From positions 186,001 to 250,000 of the forward strand of contig JADLSH010000062.1 in the NCBI GenBank assembly GCA_016169945.1: a stretch of 64,000 nucleotides of DNA, written 5' to 3'. The notes under the pieces were generated by a model. It was not told the DNA's origin. It saw only the letters and a list, made by a program, of their open reading frames with translations, and made no database searches. Made by a program: the position numbers and the translations under genes. Positions 29,670-41,774 of this stretch are shown here, in pieces (position 1 is the first letter of the stretch; each line of letters starts with the position of its first letter). This DNA comes from Trachythela sp. YZ-2020 (taxonomy: Eukaryota > Cnidaria > Anthozoa > Malacalcyonacea > Clavulariidae).

Positions 29670-31553
29670 TTGGAAATGTCTGAGTTGACGAGTACCGCAT
29701 TTTGTCAAACGTGTGGTAGTGAAACAAATTACGAATGTTTGAGTTGCAGAAAAGCTGTATGTAACAGGTCAGCTACCTGTTCCACTGCCGCTCCTGAAGA
29801 GACACCTGGTTGGAAAGCTGGCTCAAGTGTGTCCTTTGTCATTCTTGCAAAGATGCAACCGAGAACATAAAAGAACAGGCAACATGTAAAGCTGGTGTTA
29901 AAACAAAGCTGAAGACCGGCCACAGTAACAGCCGTCCAACCGATCGCTGCTCAACCTTCACGAACAAGCGCAAATGTCTTGACCTGTCTGAAAAAGTTGC
30001 CGTAATCAGATTTGCTAAAGATCACCCTGATCTCGGAGCCAGAAAAATAGCAGAACACTTTCAAACTGGAAGAACACAGATCCAAACCATCATAAAAAAC
30101 AAGGCATCTATACTTGCTTTGCACGAAAGCACTGATGAACGAAGTCAGCAAAAGCGACAGCGCACAGCCAAATATTCGGATGTGAACAAACCCGTGTGGG
30201 AGTGGTACACCATGTGTAGAAACTCTAACATACCAGTTTCCGGACCAATGCTTCAAGAAGAGGCCCTAGTAATAGCAGAAAGGCTAGAAATGATAGGTTT
30301 TACAGCATCAAATGGTTGGCTGGAAAAATTCAAGAAACAACATAACATATGCAATATGACCGTGGCAGGCGAAGAGGAGGCGTGAGACCGGAAACAGTTG
30401 AAAGCTGGAGTGAAAGGGCAGGAGAAATCACCAGAGGATGGAAGGAAGAAGATGTGTGGAACATGGATGAAACTGGAAGTTTTTGGCGTGGTCTTCCTGA
30501 GAAGACTCTCAGCGAAAGAGGAAAAGATGCAGTGGCGGCAAAAACGCAAAGATGCGCATCACGTGGGCATTTTTTGTTAATGCCGCAGGGGATAAGGAAG
30601 ATCCCATTGTTATCGGGAAGTCTGCAAAACCGCGATGCTTCAAGCATTTAAAGGACAACAAGCGTCCGTCCAAATGCAACTATTTTTCAAATGCCAAAGC
30701 CTGGATGAACACGGGTATTATGACTGAAGTTTTGTCAAAACTTAATCGTCAATTGAAGCGAAAGAACAGACGTATTTTGCTGTTTATGGATAATGCCCCT
30801 TGTCATCCACAAAGCTTGAAGGACAGCTTTTCGAACATAAACATTGTGTTTTTGCCAAAGAATACCACATCCAAGACTCAACCACTGGACGCTGGTATCA
30901 TTGCCAACTGGAAAGTTAAGTACAAAAAGCGATTGCTTCGCTATGTATGTGGTCAAGTCGACGGGTCCAAGAGTGCGAGCGACATTGTGAAATCTGTGAA
31001 TCTTCTTATGTCCATCGAATGGGGAAGACAGGCTTGGGACGAAGTGTCCTCTGATACAATCCAAAGATGCTTCAAGAAGACGGGATTGTCTCCGCAAGAA
31101 ATCGCTATCGAAGACGATCCCTTTGAAGGAGAGGAACTGCAAGATCTTCAGGAACTTCTGAGCAGATTCGAAGTGCCTTGTACTGCAGAAGAGTACATAT
31201 CGACCGAAGACGATCTTGAAGTTTGTCCTGGCTACATCGACAATTCTGACCCGAACTGGAGGGAAGTTGTTCGCGAGGAATTGCTGGGAGACAATCTTAA
31301 TGATTTATCCGCTTCGTCAGATACAGCGAACTCAGTAAGCGATGACGAATATGACAGAGATTTACAAGAACCTGAACTGGAGTCGTTGACGGAGGCAATT
31401 GGGCATGCTGAGGATCTGCGAAATTTTGCAATTTATAACGGATATGAGGAGCTAGCTCAATCAATATCTAAGACAAATGATTTGCTCTGTGCTTTGAAAC
31501 TCAATGCACCGCGGCGACAAATGCAGATTAAGGACTATTTTAAGCCAACATAG
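29670..31553 (+). pseudogene. Tigger/pogo transposase with several frameshifts
   Basis: The reading frame changes near 29820, 30360 and 30550. The pieces in order are a cysteine-rich N-terminal zinc-binding region (CQTCG...YECLSCRKAVC), a CENP-B/psq-type helix-turn-helix (LSEKVAVIRFAKDHP...GARKIAEHF...I), a second HTH (GWLEKFKKQHNI), then the DDE domain. The catalytic aspartates are visible in NMDETGSFW, LLFMDNAPCH and TTSKTQPLDAG, the DD(D) pattern of Tigger/pogo. The protein ends in an acidic tail. About 600 residues in total is normal for the family. Three shifts mean no active transposase from this copy. Confidence 0.9.
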
Positions 31554-31853
31554 ACTGCTAATAGTAAACGTATATGGTCGAACATATTGCACTTTTCCAA
31601 ATTTAAGTTGTTAGTCTTTTGCTACCGCTTTGTGTAGTTCTTGGACCAAGTTTGAAAACTCTTTTGTTAACAATTACTTCTTGATCTTTCTAAAATCTAC
31701 TTATTACTGTCATCGGTGATTTATGATTGAATAAATAGACATTTGACCACGCCCAAGGCCTAATTATTGCGTACCTCTATTTAGCGGCCACCTCTATTAA
31801 GCGGCCACAAAGCCGATCCCCGAGGGTGGCCGCTTAATAGAGGTTCGACTGTA

Positions 31854-33389
31854 TATATATTTATATGATTTTGTCTTTGCCGTCTCTACCCTAACAAAAT
31901 ATTCACAGTTTCCTATAGGCATTTTAAAATCTTAGATGTTTGTCCGAGGACACAACGGTGTATTAAATGTACTGATACACTGCTTATTGAGGTCTCACAT
32001 TTGAATGTTGAGAATTATTAACGTACTAGAGTTGTCTATATTCTGTTTCATATGCTATGTGTTCCAAAATTAAGTAACATTATTAAATAATGACATTGGG
32101 TTGCACACAAAGCACACCACTCTTTGTTTTTGTCACACAATTGATACCTGCCCAAGGCGTTAGTAAACCTTTGCTAACCAGGGTAAAAGAGAGAGTTATA
32201 CTTTGATATATCTTGTGATCCTTGAGTTTGCTAATGTTGATGCGGGACGTTTTAGCTTGATAAACTACCAAACTGGTCGGCGTAGCCATTGTTTACAATT
32301 ACAAACAACACGGATATTTTGCAAATTAGAGCATCTCGGCGCTATTTCGTCGCAATTCCACCCTTCAGCATTGAATAAATCCGTTACTTTCGAGTTTCAG
32401 GATAGATTTTCACAGTAAACATAGCCTTCATGAAATTTATAAAGCCAAAACGGCAATATCGTTTCTTAATTCTTGTAGATGTTTTAAAGCCAAAACGGCA
32501 ATATCGTTTCTTAATTCTTGTAGATGTTTTCAGTGTATATTTCTTTAAGGCGTACCTTCGTGAATGTTAACAGACAGAATGGTCTATTGTTTTGAAATCT
32601 GATCCAACTCCACGCTTGAAATGTAATTCAAAACCATACGATATGCGTTGGAAGTCACGTCATAATGGCATAAACATTTAACAACAGTTTCTTTTGCAAT
32701 GATATCATACAGACATTTTTATGGCTAGCCCGTTCGAGGACTAGCCACTATCATATACACAAAAGCGATGATCGATGGTGAATCTTGTCCAGTCCGGATT
32801 TTCGTAAAGTATCGGGAGCTTGAAGTGGGCCCGACAGTTTGGCGATCTTGCGTTTCGGCGTATCGTCGGACACTCGCTCGCTCATAACGTACACGAGGCA
32901 ATGAGGCATAGTTTTTGTTGAAAATTTGCATTTGTGAATTTGAGTATTTGACTGGATTTAAACACCCAATTTTTTCTATCAGTTGATAACCCCCCCCCGC
33001 CCCCATTTCATAATAGTAATGTTAATTATTAAGTAGCGTGTTTATAACTTTTATTGCTTGAGCAACATTTGATTTAAATTTGCACCTGCATTCAAATATT
33101 TTCCTATTCAAATATTATAATACTTTAATCCCTTCTAGATTCAAAATCCCCGCAAGATTCAAAATGAGAGTGATGGTGTTTTTTGACGCACGGCTTAGAC
33201 GATATGCTGATAATAGAAATCACATAATGTATCACGACACTGGTTATCATATTGGATAATATGATGATCACTACTATTTGGAATATTGCAATCCAATGAT
33301 GAAGAAATTGTTGATGTAAATTACTAATGAAGTCGGTACAAGCCCTCAGACAAAGTTATTTACTTGTTGGTGACAAATTTGTTCAAAAC
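31854..33389. other. Non-coding; 45-bp tandem duplication at 32441-32530
   Basis: AAAGCCAAAACGGCAATATC starts at 32441 and again at 32486; the two 45-bp copies are identical. A short (C)8-type run lies at about 32990. No gene recognised. Confidence 0.5.
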
Positions 33390-33549
33390 ACCTTTTCTGG
33401 GTTCGCGACGCCATCTTGCCAAGTGGGGCAAATACAATGGTAAAACATTACCTCGTCCCAGTGAGAATACTCATCCTTAGGATCATGCTACTGTTGCTCT
33501 ATTGTGTTTGCCCCACTTGGCAAGATGGCGTCGCCAACCCCCAAAAGGC
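33390..33549. mobile_element. Palindromic MITE, about 160 bp
   Basis: The two halves (GCGACGCCATCTTGCCAAGT..., and its inverse near 33515-33540) pair over about 50 bp. The outer ends are CACCTTTTCTGGGTT and AACCCCCAAAAGGCG. The target duplication is unclear. Typical foldback MITE; no coding capacity. Confidence 0.75.
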
Positions 33550-34608
33550 GTATTAATATATAGTTTATCATAAAATCAAATGCTATTGGTGGAACCTAAT
33601 TAAAATAAACTGGAAAATGTCGAAATTCCATATATTCATATATTCAAAAGAACAATCGACATGTTTCATCAAGTCTATGTGATGCCAACAATTCTACAAA
33701 AGCCAGCGATAGAGGACGTTAGTGAATGAAACTCACAGAATCAAATCTTAACAATGAATGATTGGATTGATAGACATGCTCTTGAAAAAGGATGCTAAAA
33801 ATTTTAGCAACAACAATAGCTGTATTACTAGTAGTACTATTATAGTGACATATTTACACAATGAAATATTTACACAAGTCACCTTGTTTGACAGTCCTTA
33901 TAATATTATTGTACCATTGCTATCAACCATTAGATTTGCAGATCTAGTAATTGTAATGTAGGCATTGTAAGAAATATATTTAACAGTGCATCTGCTTGTC
34001 TAATTCTATTCTGCTCAAACATTCTATCATGTTATTTCGTATGACAATTCAAGTTAATCTCTTTATCGTCTGACGTCGCTTGCGCCGTAATTACGATCGG
34101 TTGTTTCAAATGTAAATATCTCCAGACGTGTTTATTCTCTGGCAACAGGACACGCGTCATTCGATAGCTTATTACTTCCGCTTTAAAATGATATTTAGTT
34201 TGTCCCGGTTCACATTACATATCCAAATTAATTTGCATACATGTTCATAAATTATCGAAAATTTTACAATTATTGTTGAAATAAATCGGAATTGCCAGAG
34301 CAAGATTTATTATTTTCGAGCAAATGTTAATACATAAATTGTAGTTCATGTAAAAAGGAATATTATTGGAAAGTTTCATTGCATTTGAAGAAGTAAAACT
34401 ATTTGTTTTTATTTTTTGAAAGTCGCATACAAAATGCCGAGATCGTTGAAATTTGATTCCCGCACGCGAAATAAATTACGAAATGCCATATAAGGTCAGT
34501 GTTGATTGCTATAAACCAATGAAAATCCGCCATCTAGGCAATGACATCACGAGGAATCGATTGCCGGTACTTTCAATACGCTAGGGTGCATCCGAGCGTG
34601 CGCCGTCA
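33550..34608. other. Non-coding, nothing recognised
   Basis: AT-rich DNA without a supported gene or repeat boundary. Confidence 0.45.
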
Positions 34609-34828
34609 AAACCGGCTTTCGGAATAAATAATATATTTTCACGAGAATTTCCGTAAAAGGGCTAGATTATGTCCTTGTAAACAAATACAACTACAGAGGT
34701 GTTTGAAAGGGGCTAAATCGGCCGCGTAGCGTGGTAAACAAACACAATTTACTTCTCTAAAGAGATCGTAAAACGCTGAATCGAACGGTGGTATTGTCAT
34801 CTACATAGCATGCACTGAACCGAAGATA
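34609..34828 (+). repeat. Second copy of the 15296-15632 repeat
   Basis: From AAAACCGGCTTTCGGAATAA to GAACCGAAGATATG. The core AATTTACTTCTCTAAAGAGA through ACCGAAGATATG differs from the first copy by only two or three bases. Confidence 0.85.
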
Positions 34829-34829
34829 T

Positions 34830-35681
34830 GAAAACTGCAAAATTAGTGAAAATTCTAAGACGATATCGTCTTAAAATTGTTAGGCTCAACCAGAGAAGTC
34901 TTGCCCTCTATTTTAAGCTAGCCACATGTACGCATTGCGTACCTATTTTTTCAAAATTGTAACACAGAAAGTAGCAATTTTCGAAGGGAAACAAACACGC
35001 TCCTCAACCACCTTTCCCTCAGTACTATTCGAATTTAGCCTGTGAAAGAGGTTGGGCACGCGCAATCTTCATGAAAATACCGCGTGCGCTAGATGACAGG
35101 GGGATAGAAATTTTTCACGAATACTCGAAACTATAATTTGAGGCATAGGAAAACCAGGACATCTTCTGAAATTCAAGAAGCCTATAGCTTCATATACTCG
35201 CAATCTAGGAAGTATTAATGTTGACAATAGTAACCAAACAGCCGTTCCGGCTCAGAAGAAGGCTCAGAAAAGTAAGTTTTTATCATTGTAAATATTTTGT
35301 TATTAAACTAGGGTATAAGTGTGATTTAACGAATTTACTGTATGCATCATGGATTCATATGACATGTTAATACGTTTATATGCTTCAGTCAATTTTCCTG
35401 TTTATACCACCCCCTCCCTGTATAAAATTGTATCCTTGAGGGTATTGTCGGTCTTGCGGGTATATGTATGGTCTCTTATACTATTTTAGCCTTGCCCTGA
35501 GGTGGGTATAAATTTAAAAATGTCTATTAAATTTCTGGTGCTGGTAAATTTGCTTACAAATTTGCAATTATTTTTCAAATCCTTTAAGGAATTGCCTTGG
35601 GAAGGCTCGGTTACATAAAGAATTGATGATTATTTAAATGAAATATTTACTTTTATATTTATCTTTATATTTAAATAAATA
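34830..35681. other. Non-coding; possible upstream exon end near 35271
   Basis: A candidate donor AAAA|GTAAGT at about 35270 and the acceptor at 35681 could bound an intron of the decayed coding region that follows. I see no convincing upstream exon sequence. Confidence 0.3.
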
Positions 35682-36381
35682 GCAATCTCATTCATTGGTG
35701 GGAAGTTTGTTTTGGGTGAAAATGCCAGAGTGAAAGAAAAGGAGCCTCTGGAAAAGTACATGATACCAAATGCGAAGTCCAAAAGGTTGAAATATCATAA
35801 TCTAATAACAAAAGAAATCTACCTGTCAGCCTTTACCAGTAAGCAGTCTAGATTCCATGTTTATTTGATGGGACAACGCCAGTTTCGTTGGAATGTTAAT
35901 TGCAACCTCGAAAAACTTGAGCACCTTGTATCTTCATACAAAAATGGTCAAATTCCAAAGGAGAATATAAATTGTTTGATACAGAAATTTCCAGAGGATG
36001 TAAAGATAGATGATGCGAGTAAAAGCCAACAAGCATTAGACCACATAAAAAGCACAATAAAAACAATCAATGAGGAAAAAAGCAAGTTATCGAATAGAAA
36101 AATGGAGCTATATGTAGATGATCTTGAGCCGAAGAAATGGGCAAGTAATGACTGAATCCAATAATATTGCACATGACATTGAGCATGTCAGTAATCAGTT
36201 GGCAAAAATATTTGATGTGGCCTCGGTGAATGAAAATGAAAAGAAACGGAAAGCTAAAAGAGTCTAAGACAAAGAAGAAGCGAAGCATTGTAGAAAACTC
36301 CAAAGTGGCATGTCCAAACACAATGAGTGACATGTCTAGTGATGATGACATTGTTATTGACATTTTAGATGACAATCTATG
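35682..36381 (+). pseudogene. Decayed coding region of unknown family
   Basis: An open stretch follows an AG acceptor at 35681: FIGGKFVLGENARVKEKEPL, then LMGQRQFRWNVNCNLEKLEH and more, to a stop at 36155. Its composition is protein-like. Continuing homology-like coding text appears in other frames (NNIAHDIEHVSNQLAKIFDV; then MSDMSSDDDIVIDILDDNL to a stop at about 36381), so I read it as one frame with at least two shifts. The acidic C-terminal tail is typical of nuclear or transposon-associated proteins. I do not recognise the family. It could also be two terminal exons of a real gene with sequence errors. Confidence 0.4.
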
Positions 36382-37084
36382 AACTTTTCTATTTTTATAT
36401 ACAATACTTTGTTTTTATATAAATGTTGTTCCAAAATATTTTACCCAACTTTGAGGGAGGAATTTTTTTCTTTTACCCAACCTTTGAGGCCTCGGAATTT
36501 TCATTTACCCAACCATTTTCTCTTCGGCCCCAACCCCTGCCCTAATTAATGACCGGTCCCTTAGAAGTTTTCTACAATCAAGTATTTCTGGATACGGTAC
36601 TCTAAATACATTTGACGACGAAAAAGTGTGATAAATCGGGCAGGGAAGCGGCGAGACATGGCACTAGCGCGATAATTGGGCAAAACATCGCTTCTATGAT
36701 ATCGAAGATAAAATACACTGCACTACTTCAAAACCTGACGAAACTTGGTTGAATTATTCTTTGGTCAACGGTCATTATGTTCAAGTATAATTTGTGGATA
36801 ATATGTGCCAGTCTCGAATAAAACGGCAAAATATGGCGAAAATCGTGTTTTGGCGTGGGGTAAGTGAAGCAAACTGTTTTGTATCTCAACGAGAACAATA
36901 TCAACCCTCATGAAATCTATTTGTATTATATTGAAATAAGTATAGTTTTGACAAAAGATTTAGGAAATAAGAAAATACAGCCTTTACACAAGGTGTATGA
37001 AGTTATGTGAATGTCTAATTAGCAGTTGCCCGCTTGGATGGTGCGTAGTCATTTCCTGTAAAATATTATACCTAGACACATTTC
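36382..37084. other. Non-coding; TTTACCCAACC motif repeated at 36440-36515
   Basis: Three copies of TTTACCCAAC(C/T) with intervening GAGG(A/C)... lie just after the pseudogene. Nothing else is recognised. Confidence 0.4.
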
Positions 37085-37355
37085 ACTTCCTCCAATGACT
37101 CACCCCCTAAAAGTGACCACTCTAAACACTATAAAGTACTTCAGAAAGTCTGTAGCTTTGATGGTTCAGGAGATGAAGAGCCATCTCGTGATAGTGCCGT
37201 TTTCTGGGGGTGTGGTCATTTTCAGGCATTATTCGTCGGATACGGAGTTTTGCTTTATATGTCATGTTGTCCGCCATGGGTAATTTTACTCCAGCAAAAC
37301 AGTTGAGATTATCTGTCCTAAATGAAATGCATACAAACTCATATACAGGTCAAGA
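37085..37355 (-). repeat. Inverted copy of the 19385-19620 repeat
   Basis: Landmarks in order: AGTGACCACTCTAAACACTA, AAGTCTGTAGCTTTGATGGT, GATAGTGCCGTTTTCTGGG, TGTCATGTTGTCCGCCATGG, AACAGTTGAGATTATCTG. All are the complement of landmarks at 19385-19620. Confidence 0.7.
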
Positions 37356-37984
37356 CTATTTGTGTGTATTTCTGCTTATGATTATCAGCATTTATATCAT
37401 ATGGCTTAAATACACAATTTCTAGTTGTTCGAAAGCGACAAGAACAAGCTTTTAGGTATAAGACTAAAATCATTTTTATAAAGATTATCGTATTCTAAAA
37501 ACTATTAGGCATGAAAAATGGACTGCGTGGTTAGATACACCTTTGTCCTTCCTTGTAGCCTTTACGAAAAATTAATTGCGGATCGATCCATGAATAATGA
37601 CTGAATATATCACGTTGCAAACAACGATTTCTATATAACATTATAACTATTTTCTTCAATTTAAGGTTTTTGTTTTGATTTATATGTACTATTATATGTT
37701 GATTAAAATAGTGCCGAATAGAATGCTTTATAAAATGGTATATGTGCTTCCATGCCGTGGGCAGTATTTCCCCAAATTATTTCTCATTAATATTATTCAT
37801 TTATTCCTATTCTTTCAATAATATGTCCAAATGCTAAAGTCACGGTAACTTGAAGTAAAAAATGTATAATATAATTGGTAAAAATTCATTTACACAAAGC
37901 TACAAAAATCAAAATGCTGTTAAATGAATTAAAAGTACAATGTATTTTTAAATATCGCGCCACGCAGTCGAAGAAAGGCGACTA
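37356..37984. other. Non-coding, nothing recognised
   Basis: AT-rich, without supported features. Confidence 0.4.
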
Positions 37985-38134
37985 GAACACCGTATGAATT
38001 TAACATGCCCAGTCCATTCTCAGTACTCTTGTGAAATATTTGAATGGTACAACTGCATCATAAACACCAGATTATTTTGAATTGATCAATCAAGGTTTAG
38101 GTCTTCCGTATCTGCATCCTGCTGGCGATAACAT
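37985..38134. repeat. Segmental duplication, left flank (paralogue of 46095-46325)
   Basis: AACACCGTATGAA...CATGCCCAGTCCATTCTCAG and GATTATTTTGAATTGA...TAGGTCTTCCGT match 46110-46325 with moderate divergence. The matching right half is at 43943-44470, so 38135-43942 is inserted relative to the paralogue. Confidence 0.8.
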
Positions 38135-38341
38135 AGGCGCATGCGCGAGATTTACGAAAACAAGATGGCAGCAGTAAAATCGACTAAATTAAATTCTCTT
38201 GACAAGCGTTTTCTACTAAAATTGTCAAATGAATTATTTTTGACATCGTTGTACATACTTTAATCTTTTCTCATAGTTCGCAAAATTTTTAAGAAATTAG
38301 AATGTTCATTTACTAATATTGTAAATCTATCATGGCACGTG
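38135..38341. mobile_element. Left half of an outer foldback MITE, ending at CACGTG
   Basis: GGCGCATGCGCGAGATTTACG, then AAGATGGCAGCAGTAAAATC, returns inverted at 43750-43942. Both halves stop at CACGTG (38336-38341 and 43750-43755). The third palindromic element therefore sits at or near the centre of this MITE. Confidence 0.8.
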
Positions 38342-38359
38342 TCTAAATTTTGAAGTTTT

Positions 38360-38548
38360 GCAATTTATTTTACAATCAATAAAACACTACAAAAATGGCG
38401 TTCAATAATAAGGAAGCTTATATATAATTCTGAGCGGAATCTATGAACCATTTTTTAGAAGCCGCGCATAGAGTTTTCTTCCAATTTAAGCTTCCTTATG
38501 AAGTATTCAATACTTTTGTAATGTTTTAGTGGTTGTAAAATAGCAATA
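38360..38548. mobile_element. Small foldback MITE between the outer MITE and element 3
   Basis: The arms TTTTACAATCAATAAAACAC and the inverse of GTTTTAGTGGTTGTAAAATA flank an AAGGAAGCTTA...TAAGCTTCCTT stem. It accounts for the extra 0.2 kb between the left CACGTG and element 3. Confidence 0.7.
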
Positions 38549-38918
38549 GAATGCTTTAGTAATATAGGTACCGATCAACCCTTTTTTGAGTGGCCGCAAA
38601 GGGCGGCAAACATTAGCATATGAAGGACGCAATGAGGGTGAGCACCATCATTAACATAATATAGTCCTATTATCATTAGCATACAGGGGGACGAGATTTA
38701 CATGCATTAGAGCGTTAGAAACAAATATTTTGATGTAAATGTTGCTAATTAAACAAAGCTACAATAGCTTAACTCATTAAATGAATTAAAAGTACAAGGA
38801 TTCTTATTGATAAATTGGAATAATATTAAGCGCGGACTCACCCAAAGCAACCGAGAAAATGTGTTTGGGCGAGATAATCTCTTTATGCTTACTTTTCGTC
38901 ACAATGGCTAAGCGTCTC

Positions 38919-39120
38919 TATATATTTTACCAAGCGTTGTGTTCAAACACGATCCCGTTTCGACAATAGTCGCAACAATACCAACTGCCTAAAGATTGCT
39001 TTGGATTTCGCTTGTAGAAAAGATGCGCTACGTACAATGACTCGTGAGCTTTGTCAGAGATTCAAACCTTTACAGTTTCAGAAGCGCGTTTTAGATGTAG
39101 CAGAGTTGGAAAAGCAGTGA
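38919..39120 (+). pseudogene. Element 3 left-arm gene A position: C-terminal coding remnant
   Basis: The promoter TATATATTTTAC (38919-38930) is followed by AAGCGTTG, but the start codon is lost. From 38995 a frame of 41 codons (ALDFACRKDALRTMTRELCQ, then a basic, Gln-rich segment ending ELEKQ) runs to TGA at 39120. The inverted right-arm copy at about 42995-43135 keeps the same flanks with internal deletions. Not recognised. It occupies the place of gene A in element 2 but is not visibly related to it. Confidence 0.45.
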
Positions 39121-39308
39121 TTTTTTAAGTGTGAGATTTACAAAGCACTATATAAACATTGTATATAAACATTTAAGCGCTTGTTGAGGCGATTACAGGT
39201 AATTGAATAAATTGAATAAATTTAGAACAGGAAAATGTTGTACAATGTACATACAGCACATCCAGAATTAATTCTGTTTTAAAACACATTTATTGATTAA
39301 ATTTATTT

Positions 39309-39668
39309 TACAACGTTATTAGGTCTGCTCCTAAGAGAGGATATCGTTTAGGCGTCTTTTGTATATTTAAAAAGTTCGCATATTCTGCTTCTAAGAGCGT
39401 AATATTCTTAAACTTCATCACTCGCTTGAGGTATATATTGTCAGAAGTCAACCTCTGTAGCTTTTTTCACTTTTATGCATAACTGCCATTCTGTATACCG
39501 AGCAAGCATATCTCGGACATACTTGTTAACTAACCCAATTTCACGACTACTAGAAAATACATGCATACAGAATACCCTCGCTTGATTTGAACCAAACAAT
39601 TTACTCCCCAAAGTTGTTGTAACATGAAGTACTAAGGGTCGACGAATGTAACCATATGGTATAAACAC
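39309..39668 (-). pseudogene. Element 3 left-arm outward-reading coding remnant
   Basis: The minus-strand frame 39441-39668 includes HVFSSSREIGLVNKYVRDML and ARYTEWQLCIKV. After a shift a second segment (about 39309-39420) reads LLEAEYANFLNIQKTPKRYP and stops. The right arm has the matching pieces at 42388-42790. It occupies the position and direction of gene B in element 2. No family is recognised. Confidence 0.4.
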
Positions 39669-40099
39669 GCAGCATTGTATATTTTTTATATTTTTATTTG
39701 TTTGCCAATATAAATTGTATATTGCCCAGCTATATAATTAAAGTGGTAATAACTTTGTAACCACTCTTTTGGCTTTGATTTACTGTATTCAACCTTAGAC
39801 GTTACAAAACTTGTTTGAAATTTTCAAAAAAAAAAAAAACTTCACTTTCTTTTTCAAGTATTTTTGTATATATAACACTAGTAAAAGTTTTGAGATTTAA
39901 TGTTTTTATTTTTCCAAAACATTACTTGAATCAATAGTACAATATACTTAAAGATCAATCAATGTTGTATTGACCACAGAATGATACCATTTTCAAATTC
40001 CACAAACTTATACTGCATGCTATATTAAAAATCGACAAAAGCAAGGAATGCAAAATAGACCTTGCACTTGTTTAATACGCTAATTTTTCGAGCATAACT

Positions 40100-40400
40100 A
40101 ATTCAGCTCTCTTTACAGATCATAGAGTGAATCATTGAATCCTGATGATCATAATCTGGTAAATAATTTTTCACCTTACCACTAAAGAAAGATTCCGTAA
40201 TTGTGAATCTAAGATTCAATATTTGAATCTAAACTTTATAAATTGAACTAAGATTATAATGTGAATGCAAAGATCTGGTGAAATTTTTGAATCTAAGAAT
40301 GAATGGTAATTTAATCCTGGTGAGTCTCATTGTTGTAGATCCTAAGAGGTGAATGCTTTGTATCGAAACTTAGCTCTATTATTAGCTTTCAGAAGCTGTG
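40100..40400. repeat. Diverged GAATC/GATTC repeats (left arm of element 3)
   Basis: Scattered GAATCTAAGATT, TTGAATC and GTGAATC motifs are the degraded inverted counterpart of the regular TTAGGATTCAATGATTCAC array at 42025-42330. Confidence 0.6.
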
Positions 40401-40559
40401 AGCATCTATAGATGTAGGATGTTGAGCCAATGAGCCCGAGCCAAGCTGCAGAGATAAAAGGAAAATTAGGAAGATGAAAGATAAAGCACTCTCGTCCTCT
40501 ATGTATTTGTTTTTCTAACTATAAAATTATCAATTGCCCAGCTATATAATTATGAGTAT

Positions 40560-41650
40560 AGTCTATTATGTACTTTTTAGTCTATGATTTATAGTCTGTG
40601 ACCCTTCAACCTTAGACTATAGTCTATGACTATAGAAATTTCAAAAAAATGATATTTTCGATAGAATAGTCCATGAAGTCTTTTTGACTGTAGTCATAAT
40701 ATAGTTTTTAATGTTTTTAAAACGTACTTGAATCAATAGTATGACTGTAAGATCAATCAATGTTGATTGACTACAGTCAGAATGATAGTCATAGACTATG
40801 GTCACAAACTATACTGCATGCTATATTAAAACCATGGACATGGAATATAGACTATGGTCATTTGAACTACAGTCGTTAATTTGTCCATAGACTATTTTCA
40901 TTTATCTTGTTTTAGACTATACATATAAACTTACTCATAGACTTACTTATAGACTATAGTCAAAACTATAGTCAAAAACTATAGTCTAGACTCTATCTCT
41001 CGGTTTGAACTATAGTCATAGACTATAGTCTATGACTATAGTCTATGACTATAGTCTATGACTATAGTCTATGACTATGAGTCTATGACTATAGTCTATG
41101 ACTGTAGTCTATGACTATAGTCTATGACTATAGTCATGACTATAGTCTATGACTATAGTTCATGACTATAGTCTATGACTATAGTCATGACTATAGTCAT
41201 GACTATAGTCATGACTATAGTCATGACTATAGTCATGACTATAGTCATAGCTATAGTCATAGACTATAGTCATAGACTATAGTCATAGACTATAGTCATA
41301 GACTATAGTCATAGACTATAGTCATGAACTATAGTCATAGACTATAGTCATAGACTATAGTCATAGACTATAGTCATAGACTATAGTCATAGACTATAGT
41401 CATAGACTATAGTCATAGACTATAGTCATAGACTATAGTCATAGACTATAGTCATAGACTATAGTCATAGACTATAGTCATAGACTATAGTCATAGACTA
41501 TAGTCATAGACTATAGTCATAGACTATAGTCATAGACTATAGTCATAGACTATAGTCATAGACTATAGTCATAGACTATAGTCATAGACTATAGTCATAG
41601 ACTATAGTCATAGACTATAGTCATAGACTATAGTCATAGACTATAGTCTA
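40560..41650. repeat. Core of element 3: GACTATAGTCAT repeats
   Basis: Degenerate from 40560, then nearly perfect from about 41015 to 41648. The 12-bp unit ATAGACTATAGTC contains the self-complementary GACTATAGTC, so each unit is a palindrome. Orientation markers (CTATGACTATAG before about 41160, ATAGTCATAGAC after 41245) place the reversal point near 41160-41245, close to the geometric centre. Confidence 0.95.
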
Positions 41651-41690
41651 AGGGAGGGATAAGGTTAGAGAAAGGTTAGGGTTAGAGGGA
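41651..41690. repeat. Short telomere-like patch beside the core of element 3
   Basis: GGTTAGAGAAAGGTTAGGGTTAGAGG lies directly against the core, as in elements 1 and 2. No clear partner remains on the left side. Confidence 0.6.
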
Positions 41691-41774
41691 TAAAAAGTTT
41701 TATCTTTCTTATCTTCCTTATCTTTGTCTACCTTATCTTCTTTATCTTCTTTATCTTCCTTATCTTTATCTCCT

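Larger units (their letters stand above)
28679..31851. mobile_element. Tigger/pogo-type transposon, TA target duplication
   Basis: The ends are CAGTCGAACCTCTATTAAGC and the inverted GCTTAATAGAGGTTCGACTG, flanked by TA on both sides (28677-28678 and 31852-31853). CTCTATTAA(G/A)CGGCC recurs at least six times within the first 200 bp and three times near the right end, as expected for transposase-binding sites. The 3173-bp element holds a frame-broken plus-strand transposase and a minus-strand HIRAN-like gene, starting back to back around 29650-29670. Confidence 0.93.

Noticed and set aside
29810..30647. Minus-strand frames opposite the Tigger transposase
   Set aside because: They are antisense shadows of the transposase; only the 29057-29650 frame has independent motif support.
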